From Oscillospiraceae bacterium (GTDB lineage: Bacteria; Bacillota; Clostridia; Oscillospirales; CAG-382): 64,000 nucleotides of DNA. Numbering within the stretch: the stretch's first letter is position 1; every line of letters starts with the position of its first letter. The translations under genes were made by a program, and so were the position numbers. Positions 34,654 through 43,442 of the stretch are shown piece by piece. The notes beneath the pieces were generated by a model, which saw nothing but the letters and a program-made list of their open reading frames with translations, was not told the origin of the DNA and made no database searches. The stretch is taken from positions 34,569-98,568 of the forward strand of contig SVRW01000006.1 in the NCBI GenBank assembly GCA_015064625.1, read 5' to 3'.

Positions 34654-34691
34654 AAAAAATACGCGAAAACGATTTGTTTTCGCGTATTAGA

Positions 34692-35537
34692 CTATTTATC
34701 ATTTGATGCTTCAAGGGTATTAAGTAAAAGCTGGGCTATAGTCATAGGCCCTACTCCGCCTGGAACAGGGGTGATAAATGAAGCTTTTTCTTTACAGCTT
34801 TCGAAATCAGCATCACCAGTAACCTTGCCGTCGGGCAAGCGGTTTATACCGACGTCGATAACAACCGCACCTTCTTTTATCATATCACCTGTAAGAAATT
34901 TTGGTTTCCCTATGGCGACAATAATAATATCTGCATTTTTTGTATATTCTTCAAGATTTTTTGTTCTTGAATGGCAAACTGTAACAGTTCCGTTCCTTTG
35001 CAAAAGCAAAAGTGCCATAGGCTTTCCTACGATATTGCTTCTTCCGATAACAACGCAGTTTTTTCCGTTTACGTCTATTTCGTATTTGTCAAGCAAGTGA
35101 AGAATACCGCCAGGAGTGCAAGGAAGAAATTTTGCATTTCCTAAAAAATATTTTCCTATGTTGCTTTCTGAAAAAGCATCAACGTCTTTTTCAGGGGATA
35201 TGGTATCAATAACTTTTTTCTCGTCAATTCCCTTCGGGAGAGGAACTTGAACAAGAATACCGTTTATTTTTTCATCGCAATTGAGCTTTTCGATGAGAGC
35301 TAATACTTCTTCCTCCGTAGCAGTTTCGGGTAGAGTGTATTCATAGCTTGTGATTCCCGCTTCTGCACAGGCATTTTTCTTGTTTCTTACGTAAATTTTT
35401 GATGCAGGGTCATTTCCAACCAAAACCACCGCAAGGGAAGGAGCTTCTATGCCTTTTTCCTTTTGGGAATCTATTTTTGCTTTTATTTCAGCTCTGATTT
35501 CACAAGACAGAGCTTTTCCGTCCATTATTGTGCTCAT
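34692..35537 (-). CDS. folD: Methylenetetrahydrofolate dehydrogenase/cyclohydrolase
   Basis: FolD interconverts 5,10-methylene- and 10-formyl-THF for one-carbon metabolism. It shows the catalytic Lys segment VGNDPASKIYVRNKKNAC, GILVQVPLPKGI, the NADP site VVIGRSNIVGKPMALLL, VIDVGINRLPDGKVTGD and TPVPGGVGPMTIAQLL near the C-terminus. Length (281 aa) is normal. ATG follows AAGG. It is last in the run ispD-ispF-ymfF-ymfH-lgt-folD. Confidence 0.96.
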   Translation of the reverse strand: MSTIMDGKALSCEIRAEIKAKIDSQKEKGIEAPSLAVVLVGNDPASKIYVRNKKNACAEAGITSYEYTLPETATEEEVLALIEKLNCDEKINGILVQVPLPKGIDEKKVIDTISPEKDVDAFSESNIGKYFLGNAKFLPCTPGGILHLLDKYEIDVNGKNCVVIGRSNIVGKPMALLLLQRNGTVTVCHSRTKNLEEYTKNADIIIVAIGKPKFLTGDMIKEGAVVIDVGINRLPDGKVTGDADFESCKEKASFITPVPGGVGPMTIAQLLLNTLEASNDK

Positions 35538-35560
35538 TTTTTAACCTTTATTTGTATTTT

Positions 35561-36661
35561 TTATTCTTCGTATCCGTCTTCACAAGAATCTTCTTCATCG
35601 GGTGCGCATCTTGGAATCTCAAACCCTTCGGGGATTTTGTCTTCTATATAGGGCTTGTCCATTGTTTCCACCGTATCATTGTAGTTCTCCGCGGCTTCTA
35701 CGGATTCTAAGGTTTCTTCGTCGTTTTCGTAATCATATCCAAAAGATTCTCTCAACTCATAAAGCTCCTCTTCTTCTTCAAACGCTCTTTTTCTGAGATA
35801 GAAATAAAGAGAGATACCAACAACTACAAGAAGTATGCTGAGATAAACGAAGGCTTTAAGTCCAGGTTTTGTTGCGGTGCCGAAGAAATCCAAGGGATCT
35901 CTGTAACCAAAACTGCTGAAAATCATACAGCTGTCGGTTCTGAGAAGCTCTATAAATGCTCTGCCTATGCCGTACCAAGCGAGGTAGAAGCATAAAATCT
36001 GACCGTTTACTCGTTTTTTGCGGTAAATTATGTTTGCTATAATAAATCCTAAAATATTCCAGAGAGATTCGTATAAGAAGGTAGGATGTACGTATTTCAT
36101 AGCGTAGGGGGTATCGTAATTTGCTATAGACATTCTGAATATGAAGTTTTTAATACCTTCAGAGCTTCCGTAAGCTTCAGCATTAAAGAAATTACCCCAT
36201 CTGCCTATTGCCTGCGCTATCATAACTGCGGGAGCAATGGCGTCAAGCATTTTTAATGCGTTTAATTCTTTGATACGGCAATAAATCAGAATTGTGATAA
36301 GTCCGAAAACAATCCCACCATAAATCGCAAGTCCACCGTCACGTATTCCGAAAACCGCTTCTTTCAACGAATCAAAATGGTCAATATTGGTCAAAACGTA
36401 AAAGGTTCTCGCTCCTACTATGCCAAGAGGCAAAGCGAAAAGAGCAATATTCATTGTATGGTCTTCTATGATGCCTTCCGACTTTTTGGCACGAATCATA
36501 GCATAAACGTATGCGACAATCATAGCACTTACTATAATAAGTCCGTACCAATAAATATACATAGGTTTGTCAGAACCGAAAAGCTTGCCAAGGTCAAAGG
36601 CAACTCTGTCGACGACGAATCTTTCTTCAAAAAGTCCAGGAAAGCCGATAATATGCTTCAT
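35561..36661 (-). CDS. lgt: Prolipoprotein diacylglyceryl transferase with acidic tail
   Basis: Lgt moves diacylglycerol onto the lipobox Cys of prelipoproteins in the membrane. Typical are several transmembrane helices, MYIYWYGLIIVSAM-like start, GGLAIYGGIVFG, the signature AIGRWGNFFNAEAYG and the substrate loop YVHPTFLYESLWN. The last about 75 residues after the final helix are very acidic and not part of the core, making it longer (366 aa) than usual. ATG follows AAGGAG. The GHL10 lipoprotein in this window is a likely client. Confidence 0.94.
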   Translation of the reverse strand: MKHIIGFPGLFEERFVVDRVAFDLGKLFGSDKPMYIYWYGLIIVSAMIVAYVYAMIRAKKSEGIIEDHTMNIALFALPLGIVGARTFYVLTNIDHFDSLKEAVFGIRDGGLAIYGGIVFGLITILIYCRIKELNALKMLDAIAPAVMIAQAIGRWGNFFNAEAYGSSEGIKNFIFRMSIANYDTPYAMKYVHPTFLYESLWNILGFIIANIIYRKKRVNGQILCFYLAWYGIGRAFIELLRTDSCMIFSSFGYRDPLDFFGTATKPGLKAFVYLSILLVVVGISLYFYLRKRAFEEEEELYELRESFGYDYENDEETLESVEAAENYNDTVETMDKPYIEDKIPEGFEIPRCAPDEEDSCEDGYEE

Positions 36662-36671
36662 ATAGGTCTCC

Positions 36672-37949
36672 TTACTGTCTTGGAACTATCACGGAGATAG
36701 CCATTTTGTCTGTTCTGTAGTTTTCTTCGAAACAACGTTTAACGTCTTCATATGAAGCATTTGCAATATAGTCTGTAAGCTCTAACAGATCCATTCCCTC
36801 AAAAATAAGAGACAAAAATGTGGAAACTATCTGTTCTGTGCCGTCAAAGCATGAAAGCTGTGCGGCATAAAGAGCTTTCTTCGCTCTTTCAAATTCTTCT
36901 TCCGTGAAGAAATTCTTGCGACGTTTTTCAAACTCTTCCTTTATGGAGTTGAAAACTGCGTCAGGATCTTCTCCAGACCCGCCAATACAAACAAGGGCAA
37001 CGTCTCTGAAGGCTTCATAATTTGCACCGAATTTTCCATTGATAAGCCCTTCGTCGTAAAGCTTGCCATAAAAATCACTGCTTTCGTCAAAAAGAAGGGT
37101 TAACAAAATATTGTTTTCAACGAAGAATTTATATTTTCCCTCGGATGTTTCGGGATGCTTCAATTTCAATCCGATGTTATAAAGTGGGATTGCAACGTCA
37201 AGAGCCTGCGTTATTTTTTCTTCCGCTATTTCATCTGGTTCAGAAGGATATTTTCTTTCAATCTTTATTTCCTCGTCGGGCGAGGTTAAAATCTTGTCAG
37301 CAACGGATAAGACCGTTTCCATATCAATATTACCACTGATACAGAGAACCATATTGGATAAATTGTAGAAGCATTTATAGGTTTTGTGAAGAATTTCAGG
37401 GGTTATTTCTGCAATGGAATCAACCGTTCCTGCAATATCTATTTTAACAGGATGGTTCTGATAAAGGGCAGAAAGCATATTGAAATATACCTTCCACGAA
37501 GGAAGATCGTCATACATTTTGATTTCTTGACCGATAATGCCCTGCTCCTTGTCAACGGTTTCCTTTGTAAAATAAGGATGTCTTACAAAGTCAAGAAGAA
37601 CTTCAAGATTCTCTTTAACGTTGTCTGTTGCATAAAAAAGATATGCAGTTTTTTCAAAGGACGTATATGCGTTTGCACTTCCGCCAAATTTTGCGTATCT
37701 GGAGAAGGCGTCTGTTCCGTCTTCATTTTCGAAAAGCTTATGCTCCATAAAGTGAGCAAGACCGTCGGGAATTACTGTATCCTCGGCTTCTCCTTCAACT
37801 CTGAAAACTCTGTCGATAGAGCCGTATTTTGTAGCAAAAACCGCATAAGTTGTGGTGAAGCTCTTTGGGAAAAGATATATATCAAGACCCGATTTGTGCT
37901 TTGTATAGTAGTATTTTTCGCCTAAGCGTTTGTTTTCTCTTGTTTCCAT
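36672..37949 (-). CDS. M16 family zinc peptidase, YmfH-like (active)
   Basis: This is a pitrilysin-family peptidase with the inverted zinc motif HxxEH in GLAHFMEHKLFENEDG and the downstream Glu in IIGQEIKMYDD. At 425 aa it matches YmfH of Bacillus. It begins 6 bases downstream of the companion gene at 37955-39244, which lacks the zinc motif, so the two probably form a heterodimer. ATG follows AGGAAAG. Substrate is unknown. Confidence 0.88.
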   Translation of the reverse strand: METRENKRLGEKYYYTKHKSGLDIYLFPKSFTTTYAVFATKYGSIDRVFRVEGEAEDTVIPDGLAHFMEHKLFENEDGTDAFSRYAKFGGSANAYTSFEKTAYLFYATDNVKENLEVLLDFVRHPYFTKETVDKEQGIIGQEIKMYDDLPSWKVYFNMLSALYQNHPVKIDIAGTVDSIAEITPEILHKTYKCFYNLSNMVLCISGNIDMETVLSVADKILTSPDEEIKIERKYPSEPDEIAEEKITQALDVAIPLYNIGLKLKHPETSEGKYKFFVENNILLTLLFDESSDFYGKLYDEGLINGKFGANYEAFRDVALVCIGGSGEDPDAVFNSIKEEFEKRRKNFFTEEEFERAKKALYAAQLSCFDGTEQIVSTFLSLIFEGMDLLELTDYIANASYEDVKRCFEENYRTDKMAISVIVPRQ

Positions 37950-37954
37950 CTTTC

Positions 37955-39244
37955 CTATTCGGCTTCTCCTTTCAGTAAATATACGGTGTCAAGCATTAAT
38001 CTGTTCGCAACTGCTACAATGCGCTCTTTTGTTATACCGTCAACCTTTTCTGCAAATTCTTCGGGGGTAGCGATTCTTCCATCCGTATACAAACGGCGAA
38101 CAGACCCCCAAGAAATAATTCCACCCAAATTGTCTGTTACCATCTTGAATGAATTGATAACGGATCTTTTTCCGTTTTCCATTTCCTCGTCGGAAATATT
38201 ACCGTTTTTCATGGCGTCAAGCTCTGTTAAAATAGCGGTTTTAGCCTTTTCAAAGTTTGAAGTTTCAATTCCGCTTGATACAAGCATAACGCCTTTGAGA
38301 GCTGTGTATATAGGTCTGCAATAATAGCAGAGGCTGAGTTTTTCACGCACGTTCATAAAGAGCTTGCTTGTAGGAGAAGAACCAAAAATATCACAGAAAA
38401 GCTGTATATCAAGAAGTTCTTCGTCTGTTTTCGGAACAAAATCCGTTCTGAATCCAAGAATAAGCTTTCCTTGGCTTACGTCAAAGGATTCTTCAACCTC
38501 TTTAAGCTCTCCCGCTTCCTTTATAACTGTCTGAGAGGTAATATTTCTCTCACCTTCGGGAAAGTGAATGTTTTTGTTTATATAGCTTTTAACGTCTTCA
38601 TGGGACATACTACCCGCATAAAAAATCTCAATGGGGTATTTGGAGAAAAGCTCCTTATATGAATCCATAAGGCTGTCTACGGTAGTTTTCTCAACGGCTG
38701 GAATTGTTCCGTTTGCGTCCAGAGCAAAGGGCTCGCCTTCGCACATTATTTCTCCACATCTGTCGTTAGCGAAAGAAGCTTTATTGTTTATTTTTTCCTT
38801 CATGGAATCAATAAGATTTTTCTTCTCACGGTCAACTATCTCGGTGTCGAATTTTCCGTTTTTAAGGTATGGGTGTAGCATAACTTCGGAAAGAAGCTTT
38901 GTACCTTCGTCAAATAAATCCGTTCCGTCATATGCGTATTCATTATTGATAAGTGAAAGCTCAAAAACTACAATCTGCTTTTCGCCCTTCTTCTGAACGA
39001 AGGCGTTAACGGAAGCAGAATAAAGGTCTGCCATGCGTTTTCCAAGCTCAACGAGAGAAGGATATTTTTCGCAAGCGGCTGTAAGCACGTCTGTAAGAAG
39101 CGAAAATCTTGAAGCGGTTTCTTCTTTCAGTGGTGTTATTACGTTTATAGTGAGCAGGTTCGTCTTGAAACGGTCGGTTTTCAACGAGTTTAGTCTTATA
39201 CCCGCTTTTATGTTTTCTGATATATAATTGAGTTTTTCCGCCAT
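37955..39244 (-). CDS. M16 family peptidase-like protein, YmfF-like (inactive partner)
   Basis: This has the M16 fold but no HxxEH; the equivalent region reads FSLLTDVLTAACEKYPSL. YmfF-type proteins usually pair with a catalytic YmfH-type subunit, here the next gene. The C-terminal half shows ILGFRTDFVPKT and LFMNVREKLSLCYYCRP. I set the start at ATG 39244 (MAEKLNYISE), preceded by CGGAGA, and not at the ATG 39307, whose added peptide is encoded by a hairpin repeat. The gene ends 5 bases before ymfH. Confidence 0.85.
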   Translation of the reverse strand: MAEKLNYISENIKAGIRLNSLKTDRFKTNLLTINVITPLKEETASRFSLLTDVLTAACEKYPSLVELGKRMADLYSASVNAFVQKKGEKQIVVFELSLINNEYAYDGTDLFDEGTKLLSEVMLHPYLKNGKFDTEIVDREKKNLIDSMKEKINNKASFANDRCGEIMCEGEPFALDANGTIPAVEKTTVDSLMDSYKELFSKYPIEIFYAGSMSHEDVKSYINKNIHFPEGERNITSQTVIKEAGELKEVEESFDVSQGKLILGFRTDFVPKTDEELLDIQLFCDIFGSSPTSKLFMNVREKLSLCYYCRPIYTALKGVMLVSSGIETSNFEKAKTAILTELDAMKNGNISDEEMENGKRSVINSFKMVTDNLGGIISWGSVRRLYTDGRIATPEEFAEKVDGITKERIVAVANRLMLDTVYLLKGEAE

Positions 39245-39272
39245 AAGATTTTCTCCGAAATTTTTATTTATT

Positions 39273-39304
39273 CTTCTTTTCTTCTTTGAAAAGAAGAAAA
39301 GAAG
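39273..39304. repeat. Hairpin repeat, TTCTTC-type, copy 1
   Basis: Perfect 14-bp arms (39273-39286 and 39291-39304, CTTCTTTTCTTCTT type) have a TGAA loop and are followed by AAAAGAAGAAACTAATT. The same layout occurs at 44148-44190. Confidence 0.6.
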
Positions 39305-39320
39305 CAAAAGAAGAAACTAA

Positions 39321-39788
39321 TTATTTTTCTAATTCTATCAACGCAACTGCGTGAGAGGAGATTCCTTCGCCCCTGCCCGTAAAGCCCATATGTTCTTCCG
39401 TCGTTGCTTTAACGTTGACGGGAGCTGACGTTATCTTTTCGATATTATGTTTGATTTCATCAATATAAGGGGCAATTTTTGGTGCTTGGGCAACTACTGT
39501 GCAATCGATATTCACAACCTTGTAGCCCTCTGTTTTGAGTAAAGACACAGTATGTTCCAAAAGGAGCATACTTGAAATTCCTTTATATTTTGGGTCTTTA
39601 TCAGGAAAATGTTTACCTATATCTCCAAGCCCTGCCGCACCAAGCAAAGCATCACAAACGGCATGAAGAAGAACGTCTGCGTCGGAATGTCCCAGAAGCC
39701 CTTTTGAATGGGGAATCTTAACACCGCCTATTATCAATTCTCTGTCTTCCACAAGTCTGTGGGCATCGTAACCGATTCCTATTCTCAT
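39321..39788 (-). CDS. ispF: 2-C-methyl-D-erythritol 2,4-cyclodiphosphate synthase
   Basis: IspF is the fifth enzyme of the non-mevalonate isoprenoid route. It has the metal ligands in GIGYDAHRL and [27 protein letters not shown], and the C-terminal [20 protein letters not shown]. Length is normal at 155 aa. I start at [10 protein letters not shown] (39788), not four codons upstream, as the family does. It lies downstream of ispD with a palindromic repeat between. Confidence 0.95.
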   Translation of the reverse strand: MRIGIGYDAHRLVEDRELIIGGVKIPHSKGLLGHSDADVLLHAVCDALLGAAGLGDIGKHFPDKDPKYKGISSMLLLEHTVSLLKTEGYKVVNIDCTVVAQAPKIAPYIDEIKHNIEKITSAPVNVKATTEEHMGFTGRGEGISSHAVALIELEK

Positions 39789-39804
39789 ATTATACCCCAC
39801 TGTT

Positions 39805-39945
39805 CAATTCGAAATTCGGAATTCGGAATTACGAATCGAGGAAATTTTTCTTCCGATGGTCGAAAAATATTTTATTAAAATGCTTTTCGAACGTAGAGAG
39901 AAAAGCTGCATTTATTCCGCATTCCGCATTCATAATTCCGCATTG
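39805..39945. repeat. Dispersed palindromic repeat, copy B
   Basis: Tandem AATTCGGAATT units at 39805-39836 are the inverse of ATTCCGCATT units at 39914-39945. The core holds AAATGCTTTTCGAACG and AAAGCTGCATTT, which resemble the stem of the terminator at 5831-5868. It fills the ispD-ispF gap and begins 3 bases past the ispD stop. Confidence 0.6.
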
Positions 39946-39947
39946 TC

Positions 39948-40658
39948 TTAAATTTTCCCTTGCTTTTTCAAAGATACAATAGCCTTTGCCATTGTGACGT
40001 CGTATTCTGTGGTAAGTTTCATATTTTCGCTTCCGCAGTCTACGTAACTTACTTTAAATCCTGCACGTTCAACCATTGATGATTCGTCTGTAAATTCCAC
40101 CTCGTCTTTTACAGAAACACCGTATGATGCAATATAAACCTTTTTTAAAAAGACCTGCGGAGTCTGAACGGCAAGCAAATATTTTCTTTCAGGGGTGTAT
40201 ACCATCCCCACATCTTTGTTGTTGTATTTTATAGTATCCGTAACGGCTGTGCAAGCACAAGCAGCACCTGTAGCCAAGCATTCCTCAACTAAGGAATCAA
40301 TTTGAGTAGCGGTTATAAAAGGGCGCGCACAATCGTGAACGGCAACAATGTCAGTTTTCCGTCCCGTAGCTTTGACGCCCGTAAAGGAGGAATCCGCTCT
40401 GGTTTTTCCCCCTTTTGAATATATGAAATTGATATTCGGGTATTTTTCTGCGAATGGTTGTGCTTTTTCGCGGAATTTGTCTTCAAAATTTGAAACAACA
40501 ACTATTTCGTCAATATATTTTGATGAACAGAAGGCTTCAAGTACCATTTCAAACAACGTAACACCGCCAAGCTTTATAAACGGCTTTAGCACTTTTCCCA
40601 TTCTCGTACCGCTTCCCGCCCCCAATATTACGGCGGAAACACGCATGTTTTTAATCAT
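39948..40658 (-). CDS. ispD: 2-C-methyl-D-erythritol 4-phosphate cytidylyltransferase
   Basis: IspD couples MEP to CTP in isoprenoid synthesis. The nucleotide-binding start AVILGAGSGTRMGKVLKPF, IVAVHDCARPFIT, the Asp in VKDEVEFTDESS, and LAVQTPQVF are typical. The start could be ATG 40658 or 40646; neither has ideal ribosome spacing. It is the first gene of the isoprenoid pair and is flanked on both sides by copies B and C of the dispersed repeat. Confidence 0.93.
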   Translation of the reverse strand: MIKNMRVSAVILGAGSGTRMGKVLKPFIKLGGVTLFEMVLEAFCSSKYIDEIVVVSNFEDKFREKAQPFAEKYPNINFIYSKGGKTRADSSFTGVKATGRKTDIVAVHDCARPFITATQIDSLVEECLATGAACACTAVTDTIKYNNKDVGMVYTPERKYLLAVQTPQVFLKKVYIASYGVSVKDEVEFTDESSMVERAGFKVSYVDCGSENMKLTTEYDVTMAKAIVSLKKQGKI

Positions 40659-40672
40659 AGCCTTACCGTAGT

Positions 40673-40791
40673 TAATTCGGAATTATGAATGCGGAATGCG
40701 GAATAATCGGAAAGCCAAAATTTAAGGTTTTTCTTCAAAAATTGTGCGTCCCACTATTCCGAATTCCGAATTACGAATTCCGCATTGAATT
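40673..40791. repeat. Dispersed palindromic repeat, copy C
   Basis: Left units at 40673-40710 (TAATTCGGAATTATGAATGC type) are inverse to right units at 40755-40791 (ATTCCGAATTCCGAATTACG type). It lies between korC and ispD and reaches the korC stop codon at 40790. Confidence 0.6.
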
Positions 40792-41317
40792 AAAAGTTGT
40801 ATCCCAAATTCAAAGCCTTTTTATTATTTTCAGCAAGCTTTGGTTTTTTCTTTGCGGTTTCGCCAACAACGCATTCAACGAAGAAGTCAAAATCAAAGAG
40901 CTTTGAAACCTTCATAAGCTGACCGAGCATAATAACGTTTGCGCCGCCTACAAGGTCGTTTTCGTTTGCCATAACTGTAGCAGGAATGTAAACAACGGTG
41001 ATGTCAGTTCTGTCCGTTTTCTGCGAAACGAGAGAGCTATCAACGAGTACGATTCCGCCTGGAACGACCTTGTCAATAAATTTGTCAAAGGAAGGTCCGT
41101 TCATAGCGATAAGAATGTCGGGCTTTGTTACGAGAGGAGAACCGATAGGCTCGTCAGAAATGATAACGGAGCAGTTAGCCGTACCGCCACGCATTTCGGG
41201 ACCGTAGGAAGGAAGCCAGCTGATGTGCTTGTCAGCCTCCATACCTGCCAAAGCCAACTGTTTGCCTGCAAAAAGAATACCTTGACCGCCGAATCCGGCA
41301 AGAAGTAAATTTTTCAT
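40790..41317 (-). CDS. 2-oxoacid:ferredoxin oxidoreductase, gamma subunit
   Basis: The gamma subunit of the four-part KOR/VOR enzyme, which oxidatively decarboxylates a 2-oxoacid to the acyl-CoA and passes electrons to ferredoxin. Family features are [37 protein letters not shown] and [14 protein letters not shown]. At 175 aa it is typical. ATG follows AGGGAG. It is the last gene of the operon and its stop region touches repeat copy C. 2-Oxoglutarate or branched-chain 2-oxoacids are both possible substrates. Confidence 0.9.
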   Translation of the reverse strand: MKNLLLAGFGGQGILFAGKQLALAGMEADKHISWLPSYGPEMRGGTANCSVIISDEPIGSPLVTKPDILIAMNGPSFDKFIDKVVPGGIVLVDSSLVSQKTDRTDITVVYIPATVMANENDLVGGANVIMLGQLMKVSKLFDFDFFVECVVGETAKKKPKLAENNKKALNLGYNF

Positions 41318-41332
41318 CGTTTTTCTCCCTTC

Positions 41333-42073
41333 TTATTCTGCGGTAACGTCTTTGTAAACGCCCAAAGGATATTGCTTCATGGAGTTTTCTCTGAGCCATT
41401 CAAGAGATGCTTCAGGAGAGAGACCCCAGTTTGTAGGACATGTTGAAAGAACCTCTACTATTGTAAGTCCCTTCTTTTCACCCTGCAAAGTGAAGGCCTT
41501 TTTGATAGCTTTTTTTGCGGCACGAACGTTTTTAACGCAGTCAACTGCAACACGTTCTGCATATGCAACACCGTCAAGCGTGGAAAGCATTTCGCAAACT
41601 CTTATAGGAGAACCCTGAATTTCTTTTTTACGTCCGTAAGGAGAGGTTGTGGTAACCTGACCCAAAAGGGTTGTAGGAGCCATCTGTCCACCTGTCATAC
41701 CATAAACGCAGTTGTTTATAAAGATAATAGTGATGTTTTCGCCGCGTGCGCTGGAGTGAACCGTTTCACAAGTACCGATAGCGGCAAGGTCGCCGTCGCC
41801 CTGATATGTAAAAACGTATTTATCGGGAAGCGCTCTCTTAACACCCGTTGCAAGAGCAGGAGCTCTGCCGTGGGGAGCTTCGATGCAGTCGCATCCGAAA
41901 TAGTTATAAGCAAATACGGAGCATCCAACAGGTGCAATACCGATTGTATCACCTTCAATGTTGAGCTCGTCGATAACCTCAGCTACAAGACGGTGAACGA
42001 TACCGTGTGTGCAACCTGGGCAATAATGAAAAGGAATATCTGTAAGAGCTTTAGGTTTATCAAATACTACCAT
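41333..42073 (-). CDS. 2-oxoacid:ferredoxin oxidoreductase, beta (TPP) subunit
   Basis: This subunit binds thiamine diphosphate. It has the motif GDGDLAAIGTCE ending at NN (FINNCVYGMTGGQ) and the N-terminal CPGCTHG, plus GCSVFAYNYFGCD. At 246 aa it is normal. The ATG overlaps the alpha-subunit stop as TAATG, so the two are coupled. ALATGVKRALP and LGQVTTTSPYGR are typical of the KOR/VOR group. Confidence 0.92.
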   Translation of the reverse strand: MVVFDKPKALTDIPFHYCPGCTHGIVHRLVAEVIDELNIEGDTIGIAPVGCSVFAYNYFGCDCIEAPHGRAPALATGVKRALPDKYVFTYQGDGDLAAIGTCETVHSSARGENITIIFINNCVYGMTGGQMAPTTLLGQVTTTSPYGRKKEIQGSPIRVCEMLSTLDGVAYAERVAVDCVKNVRAAKKAIKKAFTLQGEKKGLTIVEVLSTCPTNWGLSPEASLEWLRENSMKQYPLGVYKDVTAE

Positions 42074-43140
42074 TATTTTGCTCCTCCTTCGCTGATTTTA
42101 ACGATTTGTTCGAGAACTTCATCGGGAGTGGGGATAACGCCGCCTGTACGTCCATAGTGGTATACGGGCTTCTTGCAGCTTGTTGCAACCTTAACGTCAT
42201 CCGTCATTTGTCCCATGTTCATTTCAAGGGAAAGGAATGCGTTAACCTTATCTGCATATTCAGCAAGCTGCTTGGAGGGATAAGGCCAGAGAGTTATAGG
42301 TCTGAAAAGACCAACCTTGATTCCCTTTTCACGAGCCATGTTGATAGCTGTTTTTGCAATTCTTGCAGTGATACCGTAAGAAACGATAAGGATATCCGCA
42401 TCATCTGCCATATAAGTATCAAAGAGAACTTCTTTTTCTTCGATCTCTTTGTATCTTTCATATCTTTCAAGAATGATTCTTTCAAGCTCATCGGGGTTGA
42501 TGTAAAGAGAGTTTACGATGTTATGGGGTCTTTTTCCGCCGTGACCTGTTGTTGCCCAAGTTTTTTCGGGAAGAACGCGCTGGCGTTTTGCTTCAAAGTC
42601 AACGGGCTCCATCATCTGACCCAATGCACCGTCTGCAAGAATCATAACGGGCATTCTGTAGATATCAGCAAGGTCGAAGGCTTCGCCAACGAGAGTTGCC
42701 ATTTCCTGTACGTATGCAGGGGCGAGAACGATAAAATGCATATCGCCGTGACCCAATGCTTTTGTTGCCTGATAATAGTCCTGCTGTGCAGGCTGAATAC
42801 CGCCAAGACCAGGTCCTCCACGCTGTACGTTGATAATAACGCAAGGAAGGTCAGAGCCAACTATGTAAGAAATACCTTCGGATTTAAGGGAAATTCCAGG
42901 TGAAGATGAGGACGTGAAAACACGTGCGCCCGTGGAAGCTGCACCGAGAACCATATTGATTGCAGCTATTTCGCTTTCTGCCTGAAGGCAGAGACCGTCA
43001 ACCTTGGGCATATTTTTTGCAAGATATTCAGAAAGTTCTGTCTGAGGTGTGATAGGGTAGCCGAAGAATAAACGGCAACCTGAACGAATGGCTGCTTCTG
43101 CCAAGGCTTCATTGCCTTTCATCAAGACTTTTTTTGCCAT
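42073..43140 (-). CDS. 2-oxoacid:ferredoxin oxidoreductase, alpha subunit (VorB/KorA)
   Basis: The alpha subunit carries the pyrimidine-binding and transketolase C-terminal parts. Recognised by KGNEALAEAAIRSGCRLFFG, YPITPQTELSEYLA, AESEIAAINMVLGAA, TSSSSPGISLKSEG, VQRGGPGLGG and EMNMGQMTDDVK. At 355 aa it fits the VorB type often called 3-methyl-2-oxobutanoate dehydrogenase. ATG follows AAAGGAG. Substrate stays open. Confidence 0.92.
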   Translation of the reverse strand: MAKKVLMKGNEALAEAAIRSGCRLFFGYPITPQTELSEYLAKNMPKVDGLCLQAESEIAAINMVLGAASTGARVFTSSSSPGISLKSEGISYIVGSDLPCVIINVQRGGPGLGGIQPAQQDYYQATKALGHGDMHFIVLAPAYVQEMATLVGEAFDLADIYRMPVMILADGALGQMMEPVDFEAKRQRVLPEKTWATTGHGGKRPHNIVNSLYINPDELERIILERYERYKEIEEKEVLFDTYMADDADILIVSYGITARIAKTAINMAREKGIKVGLFRPITLWPYPSKQLAEYADKVNAFLSLEMNMGQMTDDVKVATSCKKPVYHYGRTGGVIPTPDEVLEQIVKISEGGAK

Positions 43141-43184
43141 TTTTTAAGTCTCCTTTATTTTAAAATTAGTTTTTTTCTCTTTTG

Positions 43185-43394
43185 TTAGTCTTTTTCGACC
43201 TTAATTACAACGTCGGGACACATCATTGCACACATTGCACAAGCGATACATGCGCTTTGGTCTGTAATACCCGCAGGGTGATATCCTTTTGCGTTTACCA
43301 CTTTTTCATCAAGAGCCAAAAGCTTCTTGGGGCAGGCAAGAACGCAAAGTCCGCAACCTTTGCAAAGGTCTGTTTTAAACGTGAGCTTTGTCAT
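43185..43394 (-). CDS. 2-oxoacid:ferredoxin oxidoreductase, delta (2x4Fe-4S) subunit
   Basis: A small ferredoxin-like subunit with two clusters, [12 protein letters not shown] and [12 protein letters not shown], which passes electrons out of the complex. I start at [11 protein letters not shown] (43394), 9 bases after AAAGGA; the longer frame adds a poor N-terminus. It leads the delta-alpha-beta-gamma operon. Confidence 0.92.
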   Translation of the reverse strand: MTKLTFKTDLCKGCGLCVLACPKKLLALDEKVVNAKGYHPAGITDQSACIACAMCAMMCPDVVIKVEKD

Positions 43395-43442
43395 TTTATT
43401 TTTTCCTTTCGATTTGGAGTATATATAATTATTTTTTTTCAA

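Noticed and set aside
39245..39307. N-terminal extension of the YmfF-like protein
   Set aside because: It is encoded by a repeat hairpin and lacks a ribosome site; CGGAGA fits ATG 39244.
42106..42903. 265-codon plus-strand frame over the oxidoreductase alpha subunit
   Set aside because: It is the reverse of a conserved gene, very Cys-rich and without a start signal.
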